From contig JAADDU010000159.1 in NCBI GenBank assembly GCA_013153755.1, forward strand, positions 1-11,711: DNA of 11,711 nucleotides, in the 5' to 3' direction. The notes under the pieces are model-generated. The model saw only the letters and a list, made by a program, of their open reading frames with translations. It was not told the DNA's origin and ran no database searches. A program made the position numbers and the translations under genes. This stretch comes from Campylobacterota bacterium (GTDB lineage Bacteria; Campylobacterota; Campylobacteria; Campylobacterales; Sulfurimonadaceae). Below are positions 1-5,982 of the stretch, in pieces (the first letter of the stretch is position 1; the number at the start of each line of letters is the position of its first letter).

Positions 1-470
1 TTATCTTTTTTTAGAGTAACTACCTGAGCTACAATCTCCCCTGCACTCAAATCTCTAGTAAAACCACCCTTTGCTGTTAGACAAAATGCACACCCCACTT
101 TACACCCTACTTGAGTTGAAACACAAATAGTATATTTTGCCTCTTGTATAACCTCTCCAGCATCATCATACTGTGTATCTTTCATCTTTAGCCAAACAGC
201 TTCCATAGTTTTTCCATCTTGCATCTGTAAAAGATACTTTATCGTTCCATCAGAGGAGACCTCTTTATTTACTATTTTTAGGGGGTTTAGTAGATATTTC
301 TGAGCTAGTTCCTCTTTTAAAGCTTTTGGAATATTTTTCATATCTTCAAAATCTTGTACATACTGATGGTATAACCAGCCGTATATCTGTTTGGCACGAA
401 ATGATGGTTTAACTATGTTTTGTAGCTCTTTTAGGGTAAAATCCATTAGTGATGGTTTTATGTTATTCAT
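1..470 (-). CDS. rlmN: Dual-specificity rRNA/tRNA adenine-C2 methyltransferase RlmN (partial, 3' end outside window)
   Basis: RlmN is a radical-SAM enzyme that makes 2-methyladenosine at A2503 of 23S rRNA and at A37 of some tRNAs. About 156 N-terminal codons are visible; the family is usually 350-390 residues, so over half is missing beyond position 1. The N-terminus carries the family's small helical domain (a FRAKQIYGW stretch near residues 24-32). The radical-SAM cluster motif CxxxCxxC lies at Cys123, Cys127 and Cys130, in CKVGCAFC, close to E. coli Cys125/129/132, and is followed by a GGFTRDLSAGEIVAQV stretch typical of RlmN. The ATG at 468-470 overlaps the TGA of the upstream gene by 4 bases (ATGA). 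An AAGGAG lies 11 bases upstream (482-487), a slightly long spacing. It is probably translated from the hisF transcript. The domain call is secure; the start is supported by the SD and the coupled junction. Confidence 0.95.
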   Translation of the reverse strand, partial: MNNIKPSLMDFTLKELQNIVKPSFRAKQIYGWLYHQYVQDFEDMKNIPKALKEELAQKYLLNPLKIVNKEVSSDGTIKYLLQMQDGKTMEAVWLKMKDTQYDDAGEVIQEAKYTICVSTQVGCKVGCAFCLTAKGGFTRDLSAGEIVAQVVTLKKD

Positions 471-1012
471 CTTTTTGTTAGCTCCTTAACCCTGTTTTTT
501 ACATGTTGTGTTAGTAGTTCTTTTGCTTTATTATGATTCTTTAAAAAATCATTATGAGCCTCTTTGTTAGTGTAGTTTGTTATACAAAAAACACCACCTG
601 CTGGTATGTTAAACTCCTGAGCTACTTTTAAAACAGAAAAAAATTCCATATTTTCTATCTCAACTCCAAACTTTAAAAAGTTTTTTGTAAGTTCATCATT
701 GGTTGAGATGTAGTTAGATGAATTTACTATAACATCTTTTATATTTTTGTCTTTGTTAGTAGATATAACATTATCAAGGGGTGTGTATGCATCTGAATTT
801 AAAAATGCTAACTCAATGTTAGATGCAGTTTTAGATTCTACTATGTCAAAAATATGGTGTTTTCCATAACTTCCAGCAGTTCCAACAAAAAGTAAAAACT
901 CTGGTTTGTCAAAAAGACAAAGTCTAGTTAGATTTATACTTGACTCTATAAGTCCTACACCCATAGGTGTCGCAAAATCAAATGTTTCGTTGTTCCCAGC
1001 ACATATAATCAT
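467..1012 (-). CDS. Short nucleoside phosphorylase superfamily protein (PNP/MTA-SAH nucleosidase-like)
   Basis: A 181-residue protein, shorter than typical PNP/UDP family members (about 230-280), with a reduced N-terminus. Family-like features: a GTAG loop (residues 44-47), an NSSNYIST stretch (97-104), a ribose-site-like ENMEFF (120-125; compare the Met-Glu pair of MTA/SAH nucleosidase), and [11 protein letters not shown] (143-153). The last aligns by eye with AISDVADQQSH of E. coli MTA/SAH nucleosidase, where the Asp is the catalytic acid. Here it is Asn146, which instead resembles the ITN motif of trimeric purine nucleoside phosphorylases. The substrate is therefore undecided; a purine nucleoside is a guess. 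Its ATG (1010-1012) overlaps the hisF stop by 4 bases, and its own stop overlaps the rlmN start in the same way, so it is the middle gene of a coupled run. I see no SD before its start, which suggests dependence on hisF translation. Confidence 0.75.
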   Translation of the reverse strand: MIICAGNNETFDFATPMGVGLIESSINLTRLCLFDKPEFLLFVGTAGSYGKHHIFDIVESKTASNIELAFLNSDAYTPLDNVISTNKDKNIKDVIVNSSNYISTNDELTKNFLKFGVEIENMEFFSVLKVAQEFNIPAGGVFCITNYTNKEAHNDFLKNHNKAKELLTQHVKNRVKELTKR

Positions 1013-1767
1013 AATCTAACTGCTATACCATTCTCATCTAAATAGTGTTTCAAGTCCATTATATCTATCTCTTTATAGTGAAATATACTAGCAGCAAGTG
1101 CTGCGTCTGCTCCACAATCAAAAGCTTCTTTGATGTGTTGCATAGTCCCTGCCCCACCACTGGCTATGACAGGAACATTTACAGCTTTAGATATTTGTTC
1201 AGTTATATTTAACTCAAAACCAGCTTTAGTGCCATCTGCATCCATAGATGTTAAAAGTATCTCACCACTTCCTCTACTTACTACTTCCTTTGCCCATTCT
1301 AGAGCATCTATACCTGTATCTACTCTTCCACCATTAAGATAAACATTGTAGCTATCTCCTGTTTTTTTAACATCTATAGCAGTAACAATGCATTGGGAAC
1401 CAAATCTTTTAGCACCCTCATCTATAAGCTCTGGTCTTTTTATAGCAGCAGAATTTACACTTACTTTGTCACAACCAACATTTAGAAGTTTATATATGTC
1501 TTCAAGTTTTCGTATCCCACCACCAACTGTAAGTGGTATAAAAACTTCACGAGCAACTTGAGCAACTATATCTACTATGGTGTCACGATTGTCACTAGAT
1601 GCAGTGATATCTAAAAAGGTTATCTCATCTGCACCCTCTTCGTTGTATCTTTTAGCAACTTCTACAGGATCACCTGCATCTCTAAGCCCTACAAAGTTAA
1701 CACCTTTAACCACCCTACCATCTTTAACATCAAGACACGGGATAATTCTTTTTGCAAAATATTCCAT
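1009..1767 (-). CDS. hisF: Imidazole glycerol phosphate synthase cyclase subunit HisF
   Basis: HisF is the cyclase half of the HisH-HisF complex. It turns PRFAR plus ammonia (from the HisH glutaminase) into imidazole glycerol phosphate and AICAR, in histidine synthesis. The 252-residue length matches the family (about 253). The two catalytic aspartates of the TIM barrel are Asp13 ([10 protein letters not shown]) and Asp132 (VTAIDVKK), matching T. maritima Asp11 and Asp130. Phosphate-binding loops are GGGIR (82-86) and SGGAG (203-207). The ATG start has GAAGG 10 bases upstream (1778-1782) and gives the canonical N-terminus. No other his gene is in the window, so hisF sits apart from hisH here and heads a coupled run with the nucleoside-phosphorylase-like gene and rlmN. 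Confidence 0.97.
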   Translation of the reverse strand: MEYFAKRIIPCLDVKDGRVVKGVNFVGLRDAGDPVEVAKRYNEEGADEITFLDITASSDNRDTIVDIVAQVAREVFIPLTVGGGIRKLEDIYKLLNVGCDKVSVNSAAIKRPELIDEGAKRFGSQCIVTAIDVKKTGDSYNVYLNGGRVDTGIDALEWAKEVVSRGSGEILLTSMDADGTKAGFELNITEQISKAVNVPVIASGGAGTMQHIKEAFDCGADAALAASIFHYKEIDIMDLKHYLDENGIAVRL

Positions 1768-1797
1768 AAAACAAATACCTTCATTTATAATAATGAC

Positions 1798-1803
1798 ATT
1801 ATA
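1798..1803 (-). promoter_or_regulatory. Putative hisF -10 element (TATAAT)
   Basis: On the minus strand a perfect TATAAT lies about 31 bases before the hisF ATG. This would place the transcript start near 1791 and leave a leader of some 20-odd bases that contains the GAAGG ribosome site. No -35 match stands out. Weak -35 conservation is known for the main sigma factor promoters of Campylobacter and Helicobacter. Confidence 0.55.
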
Positions 1804-1831
1804 CTCTTTTTATCTTAGTGTTTGGTTGCGA

Positions 1832-1847
1832 TGTTTCATGTGAAACA
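1832..1847. promoter_or_regulatory. parS: parS-like centromere site (15 of 16 bases)
   Basis: TGTTTCATGTGAAACA differs from the chromosomal ParB-binding consensus TGTTTCACGTGAAACA only at the eighth base (T for C). The inverted repeat extends one base each way, giving 8-base arms (1831-1838 and 1841-1848) around a TG centre. It is intergenic, between the hisF and rsmA promoters, and is not part of any coding sequence. The alternative is an operator for a palindrome-binding regulator of hisF or rsmA. The match is seen directly; the ParB function is inferred. Confidence 0.6.
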
Positions 1848-1878
1848 TAAAGGATTTTGAAATTTATATGTTTTATTA

Positions 1879-1903
1879 ACTTATTATAAGCAAACTTATT
1901 ATA
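1879..1903 (+). promoter_or_regulatory. Putative rsmA promoter with a duplicated ACTTATTATA element
   Basis: The 10-mer ACTTATTATA occurs twice with a 15-base period (1879-1888 and 1894-1903). Each copy contains a -10-like TATTAT (1882-1887 and 1897-1902). The downstream copy would start transcription only about 4-5 bases before the rsmA ATG, giving a nearly leaderless mRNA; the upstream copy would give a leader of about 20 bases. No Shine-Dalgarno-like purine run is present in either case. Confidence 0.4.
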
Positions 1904-1913
1904 GACTCATGCC

Positions 1914-2723
1914 ATGAATAAAAATAGCGTTGTAGCTAAGAAGAAATTTGGACAAAATTTTTTAAAAGATGAAACAGTCTTAAGAAAAATCGTCGAAGCG
2001 ATGCCCAAAAACGACAATAAGCTCGTAGAAATTGGACCTGGCTTAGGTGATTTAACTAAATATTTAGTAGATGTCAAAAGTGTAGAAGCTTTTGAGGTCG
2101 ATACCGATTTGTGTAAACTGTTACAAGATACATTTAAAAAAGAGATTGATACCAAGCGACTACATATAAATTGTGGTGATGTTTTGAACGCTTGGCAGAG
2201 TTCTTTAGTTGATGAGCCGTATGATTTGGTGGCAAACCTACCCTATTATATAGCAACAAATATCATCCTAAAAGCACTCGCTGATCCGATGTGTAAAAAT
2301 ATACTTGTAATGGTACAACTTGAAGTAGCAGAAAAATTTTGTGCTAGTGAGGGTGAAAAAGTATTTGGAGCTTTGAGTATCATAACTCAAAGTATAGCAA
2401 CAACCCATATTGTTGTAAAAGTTCCTCCAACTGCATTTGAACCACCACCCAAGATAGACTCTGCTGTTTTTCTTATACAAAAAAGTACTGATAGAAATGA
2501 CAAGGATTTTGAGGACTTGCTTAGAGTTGCATTTAAGCAACCCAGAAAAACCCTTATGAAAAATCTATCAGTAAATTTTGATAAGAGAGAACTTCAAAAA
2601 GCTTTTGACGAGCTTACACTTATCCACACTATTCGACCTCATCAGCTTAGCACCAAAGACTATCACCAACTCTATAAAAAAATTAAAAGGAGTTTGGATG
2701 GCAGAAGAGAAACAAGAGAGTAG
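1914..2723 (+). CDS. rsmA: 16S rRNA dimethyladenosine transferase RsmA (KsgA)
   Basis: RsmA dimethylates two adjacent adenines (A1518 and A1519, E. coli numbering) in the 3'-terminal helix of 16S rRNA, a late step in 30S assembly. The 269 residues match the family length. Visible motifs, in order: KKFGQNFL (10-17), the SAM-binding EIGPGLG (39-45), the acidic EVDTDL (61-66), CGDV (87-90), the catalytic NLPYY (108-112), and the PPTAFEPPPKIDSAV region (171-185). The ATG gives the canonical N-terminus a few residues before the FGQNFL motif. No Shine-Dalgarno sequence precedes it, so initiation may be leaderless or unstructured-leader type. Its last 26 bases overlap the start of rnj and contain the rnj ribosome site, coupling rRNA modification with RNase J in one transcript. 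Confidence 0.97.
   Translation: MNKNSVVAKKKFGQNFLKDETVLRKIVEAMPKNDNKLVEIGPGLGDLTKYLVDVKSVEAFEVDTDLCKLLQDTFKKEIDTKRLHINCGDVLNAWQSSLVDEPYDLVANLPYYIATNIILKALADPMCKNILVMVQLEVAEKFCASEGEKVFGALSIITQSIATTHIVVKVPPTAFEPPPKIDSAVFLIQKSTDRNDKDFEDLLRVAFKQPRKTLMKNLSVNFDKRELQKAFDELTLIHTIRPHQLSTKDYHQLYKKIKRSLDGRRETRE
2687..2692 (+). promoter_or_regulatory. Ribosome binding site deciding the rnj start
   Basis: AAGGAG lies 5 bases before the ATG at 2698, inside the 3' end of rsmA. It favours that ATG over an in-frame ATG 120 bases upstream (2578), which has no comparable site and would add 40 residues encoded wholly within rsmA. Confidence 0.8.
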
Positions 2724-4590
2724 GGAAACTACTCCTCAAACAGACCGTAAACCAAATGCTAAAAAACCATATAATAATAATCGTAAACCAAACAATCAAA
2801 ATAGAAATAAAAGTAGAGGTCGTCATAGAAGACCCCCTACTCCAGTTGATGAAAACTTAAAATCATTTGTACAAAAAAATCAAGAAGCTCATAAACAAAG
2901 ACTAAACCCTCACTATAAACTAGATTTAAATTCAAAATCTAAAATACGAATAACACCACTTGGTGGACTTGGTGAGATTGGTGGAAATATTACTGTTTTT
3001 GAAACAGAAAAAGAAGCTATCTTGGTCGATGTTGGTATGAGTTTTCCTGATGAAGATATGCATGGTGTAGATATACTTGTACCTGATTTTTCATATATTC
3101 GTCAAATCAAAAATAAGATAAAAGCAGTAATCATAACTCATGCCCACGAAGATCATATAGGTGCTATGCCCTATCTCTTTAAAGAGATGCAATTTCCTAT
3201 ATATGCTTCACCTCTACCTCTTGCTATGATAGGCAATAAATTTGATGAACACCATATAAAAGAGTTTAGAAGATATTTTAATCCTATTATGAAAAGAGAG
3301 ATCTATGAGATAGGAGAAGACTTTAAAATAGAGTGGATGCATATGACTCACTCTATTTTAGACAGTTCATCTTTAGCAATTACTACAGATGCAGGTACTA
3401 TCATCCATACTGGAGATTTCAAGATAGATCATACACCTGTTGATGGTTATACTGCAGATTTACACAGACTTGCTTACTACGGGGATAAAGGTGTTTTATG
3501 TCTTTTAAGTGACTCTACAAACTCTTATAACCCACTTCCAACTCCATCAGAGTTAAGTGTAGCTCCTGCACTAGACAGAGTGTTTGCAAAAGCTGAGGGT
3601 AGGGTGATACTATCTACATTTAGCTCAAACATACATCGTGTTTTTCAAGCTATACAGTATGGCATAAAATATGGTCGTAAAATTTGTGTTATAGGTCGTT
3701 CAATGGAGCGTAATATCGAGATAGCAATGCAATATGACTATATAAGACTTCCAAAAAGCGCTTTTGTTGAGCCTGAACAAATTTCTCATATGAGTGATAA
3801 AGATGTACTTATAGTTACAACTGGTTCTCAAGGGGAACCTAGTTCAGCTCTTTTTAGAATGAGTATAGGCGAACATAGACATGTTAAAATCAAACCAACA
3901 GACCTTATAGTTCTATCTTCTCGTGCGATTCCTGGTAATGAGGGAAGTATTTCTGGTATGTTAAATCATCTTCAAAGAGCAGGTGCTAAAGTTGCTTCTG
4001 AAAAAGATATACATGTATCAGGTCACGCATCCATAGAGGAGCAAAAACTTATGCTTCGTCTTACAAACCCTAAGTTTTTCTTACCTGTTCATGGTGAATA
4101 TAACCATGTTGTAAGACACAAAGAAACTGGTATGATGTGTGGAGTGCCTGAGAGAAATATAATGATTATGAATGATGGTGATCAGATAGAGATAGCACCA
4201 AAATATATGCGTAAAGTAAAAACAGTTAAAACTGGTAAAACATATATAGACAATCAAAACAACCATCAAATAGAAGATGATATAGTTCTTGATAGACAAA
4301 AACTTGCATCTGATGGTATCGTTATGCTTGTAGCACAGGTAGATGCTCAACACAGTAAGATGATTATGAAACCAAAAGTTACAACATTTGGTATAGTTGC
4401 AGACAAACAAGATAAAGCTTTTGCAAAAGAGATGGAAGATATACTTGAAAACTTTTTACTGCATCTAAGAGATGGTCTTATAGAAAACCCTAGAGCATTG
4501 GAAAATGATTTAAGACAAATCATAAGAAAACATATCTACAGAAAGATGAAAAAATATCCTCTTATCGTTCCCCATGTTCTTATCTCTTAG
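2698..4590 (+). CDS. rnj: Ribonuclease J
   Basis: RNase J is a metallo-beta-lactamase/beta-CASP nuclease with endonuclease and 5'-3' exonuclease activity, central to mRNA decay and rRNA maturation in bacteria lacking RNase E. At 630 residues it exceeds the usual 550-560 because of an N-terminal tail of about 80 residues that is basic, Asn/Lys/Arg-rich and probably disordered. The core begins at [15 protein letters not shown] (84-97). Metal ligands are seen in HAHEDH (148-153), His218, and HTGDFK (237-242); SDSTN (271-275) and the beta-CASP region with STFSSNIHR (306-314) follow. SGHAS (441-445) and PVHGE (463-467) complete the active site, followed by the C-terminal domain. A long N-terminal extension is also known in Helicobacter pylori RNase J. 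The start is fixed by a strong SD within rsmA. The 3' end overlaps the convergent ruvC by 11 bases. Confidence 0.97.
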   Translation: MAEEKQESRETTPQTDRKPNAKKPYNNNRKPNNQNRNKSRGRHRRPPTPVDENLKSFVQKNQEAHKQRLNPHYKLDLNSKSKIRITPLGGLGEIGGNITVFETEKEAILVDVGMSFPDEDMHGVDILVPDFSYIRQIKNKIKAVIITHAHEDHIGAMPYLFKEMQFPIYASPLPLAMIGNKFDEHHIKEFRRYFNPIMKREIYEIGEDFKIEWMHMTHSILDSSSLAITTDAGTIIHTGDFKIDHTPVDGYTADLHRLAYYGDKGVLCLLSDSTNSYNPLPTPSELSVAPALDRVFAKAEGRVILSTFSSNIHRVFQAIQYGIKYGRKICVIGRSMERNIEIAMQYDYIRLPKSAFVEPEQISHMSDKDVLIVTTGSQGEPSSALFRMSIGEHRHVKIKPTDLIVLSSRAIPGNEGSISGMLNHLQRAGAKVASEKDIHVSGHASIEEQKLMLRLTNPKFFLPVHGEYNHVVRHKETGMMCGVPERNIMIMNDGDQIEIAPKYMRKVKTVKTGKTYIDNQNNHQIEDDIVLDRQKLASDGIVMLVAQVDAQHSKMIMKPKVTTFGIVADKQDKAFAKEMEDILENFLLHLRDGLIENPRALENDLRQIIRKHIYRKMKKYPLIVPHVLIS

Positions 4591-5062
4591 TGTTTAACCT
4601 AACCCTTTGAGAGTGTGTTATGGCTACGGCCATAGCATCTGATATATCTAGTGGCTTTATCTCTTTTTTTATCCCCAGAAGCCTCTTAACCATAAATGCC
4701 ACTTGCTCTTTAGAAGCTTTTGCTTTACCTGTTAGTGCTTTTTTGACTTGTAATGCTGTATATTCATGAAATTGACCATGTTCTTGAAGAAGTTTTAACA
4801 TAATAGCACCACGAAATTGGGCTAGTTTTATGGTTGTTGCAGGGTTATGAGCATAAAAAATATCTTCCATAGCAACTTCATCTATATGATGCTTCTCAAA
4901 TACAAGCTCCAAACCCTCAACCATTTGAGGGATTTGAAACTGTAAATTTTCTGCTTTCATTTTTATGAGTCCAGCTTCTACTAAAGATATCTTTGAATTT
5001 ACCAAAGAGATTACGGCATAACCCATATTTCTAGTTCCTGGGTCTATGCCAAGTATTAACAC
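4580..5062 (-). CDS. ruvC: Holliday junction resolvase RuvC
   Basis: RuvC cuts Holliday junctions symmetrically during recombinational repair, acting with the RuvAB branch migration motor. The 160-residue length is normal. The four acidic catalytic residues are visible: Asp7 (LGIDPGT), Glu66 ([10 protein letters not shown]), Asp139 and Asp142 ([13 protein letters not shown]), the same pattern as E. coli Asp7/Glu66/Asp138/Asp141. The start codon is GTG (5060-5062), which gives the canonical MLILGIDPG beginning; only a weak AGAG lies upstream. It begins 19 bases after the DUF481 gene on the same strand and has no separate promoter that I can see, so co-transcription is likely. Its last codons overlap the end of rnj on the opposite strand. 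Confidence 0.96.
   Translation of the reverse strand: MLILGIDPGTRNMGYAVISLVNSKISLVEAGLIKMKAENLQFQIPQMVEGLELVFEKHHIDEVAMEDIFYAHNPATTIKLAQFRGAIMLKLLQEHGQFHEYTALQVKKALTGKAKASKEQVAFMVKRLLGIKKEIKPLDISDAMAVAITHSQRVRLNTKR
4617..4636 (+). terminator. Candidate 3' hairpin for rnj with a UNCG-type tetraloop (tentative)
   Basis: GTTATGGC (4617-4624) and GCCATAGC (4629-4636) pair over 8 positions, one of them G-T, around the loop TACG closed by C-G. In plus-strand RNA this is a cUACGg tetraloop, a very stable class. It begins 26 bases after the rnj stop but lies inside the ruvC coding sequence, and no T-run follows, so it is not a standard intrinsic terminator. It may be a 3'-end-stabilising hairpin or a coincidence of coding sequence. 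Confidence 0.25.
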
Positions 5063-5081
5063 AAAGATTTTACTCTAATAT

Positions 5082-5909
5082 TTAAAAATCAACTATTAGG
5101 TTGACTGTAAATGTTTCATCTGTATATTCTTTATCGCTTGGGGGATTGTTTACATAATCTATCTGATAACTTGCACCAACAGAGAACATATCTGAAATTT
5201 TACTAAATATAGCAGATTTTGCACAAACAAAATAAACATCAGCATCTTCAAAACTTCCTCTATAGCTTACCTCTTGAGTAAATTTTAGATTTTCTAGTAT
5301 TTGCCATCCATATAAGGCTTTTGCTCTATAACCTGTATAATCATTAGTAGATAAAGTTGAATCTTCTGGTTTATCTACAGAATAAAGAACATTTAGATCA
5401 AAATCTAACTCATGCTTAGATGTTTTTATAGCTTTATATTGTATGCCAGGACCAGTATAAGCTTGATAATCAAATCCAGAGAACTTATCTCTTTTGTATC
5501 CTACTAAATAAGTCACAGCGAACCTGTCTGTAAATGAATAATAATATTGTAACTCTGTTTTAAATTTATTTTTAGTTGTTTTATCTGCATCTGAAGCATA
5601 CTGTCCATCAAGTAAATAAGTTAGTTTATGCTTAGCAAACAGTTTTTCCATTTTTAAATTTACATTAAAAGTATCTGTTTTTGTATTTCCATCTGTTTTA
5701 ATATAACCTAATTCTATATGCGTTTTTAAACTCTCATCTACCGGTGGTGGAGGTAGCTTAGATTGTAACTTTTTTACTTTTGTATCTAATGCAGATATCT
5801 CTGCTTTTGCTTTTGCTATATCATCTTGTACCTGCTTTTGTTCTTGTGTAAGTTCTGCTGATAACAACAATGATGCACTAGCTAACACACTTAAAACTAT
5901 CTTTTTCAA
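5082..5909 (-). CDS. DUF481 (YdiY-like) outer-membrane beta-barrel protein with N-terminal coiled coil
   Basis: A 275-residue secreted protein. Residues 1-18 form a signal peptide (Lys-Lys, a hydrophobic core, and an LLLSA cleavage region). Residues about 20-52 are heptad-like and charged (QVQDDIAKAKAEISALDTKV), probably a short coiled coil, followed by a PPPP linker (53-56). The remainder alternates aromatic and polar strands in the style of DUF481 proteins (HIELGYIKTDGNTKTDTF, YLLDGQYASDADKTTKNKF) and ends in Phe275, the usual signal for outer-membrane barrel assembly. The function of DUF481 proteins is not established. The start codon is TTG (5907-5909), preceded by AAGGA at 6 bases; no in-frame ATG gives an intact signal peptide. 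It is probably the first gene of a unit with ruvC. Confidence 0.82.
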   Translation of the reverse strand: MKKIVLSVLASASLLLSAELTQEQKQVQDDIAKAKAEISALDTKVKKLQSKLPPPPVDESLKTHIELGYIKTDGNTKTDTFNVNLKMEKLFAKHKLTYLLDGQYASDADKTTKNKFKTELQYYYSFTDRFAVTYLVGYKRDKFSGFDYQAYTGPGIQYKAIKTSKHELDFDLNVLYSVDKPEDSTLSTNDYTGYRAKALYGWQILENLKFTQEVSYRGSFEDADVYFVCAKSAIFSKISDMFSVGASYQIDYVNNPPSDKEYTDETFTVNLIVDF

Positions 5910-5915
5910 TGTTTT

Positions 5916-5920
5916 TCCTT
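5916..5920 (-). promoter_or_regulatory. Ribosome binding site supporting a TTG start
   Basis: AAGGA on the minus strand lies 6 bases before the TTG start of the DUF481 gene. The good spacing and the complete signal peptide that follows make this rare start codon credible. Confidence 0.65.
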
Positions 5921-5933
5921 GTTTTTTTTTGAA

Positions 5934-5977
5934 ATGATACTATATTTACTAAGATTGAGTCAAATTTATACTACAAT
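5934..5977. promoter_or_regulatory. Overlapping divergent promoters for the DUF481 gene and the Suv3-like helicase gene
   Basis: Minus strand: TATAGT (5939-5944) is a -10 candidate about 30 bases before the DUF481 start. Alternatively TTGACT (5958-5963) and TATCAT (5934-5939) form a -35/-10 pair with an 18-base spacer. Plus strand: TATACT (5967-5972) or TACAAT (5972-5977) lies 5-15 bases before the helicase ATG, implying a very short or absent leader. Both promoters must share this 73-base gap, so interference between them is possible. The exact elements are uncertain. Confidence 0.4.
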
Positions 5978-5982
5978 TTGCA

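Noticed and set aside
1130..1843. Plus-strand open frames opposite hisF
   Set aside because: They are antisense to a secure hisF, have no recognisable domain or ribosome site, and are treated as shadows.
2620..2628. Perfect DnaA-box-like TTATCCACA inside rsmA
   Set aside because: It is a single copy, lies in coding sequence (Leu-Ile-His-Thr codons) and has no neighbouring boxes or AT-rich unwinding element, so it does not support an origin here. It is noted only because of the nearby parS-like site.
2578..2697. Forty-codon N-terminal extension of RNase J from an upstream in-frame ATG
   Set aside because: It lies entirely within rsmA in another frame, has no ribosome site and has no RNase J-like sequence; the SD at 2687-2692 points to the ATG at 2698.
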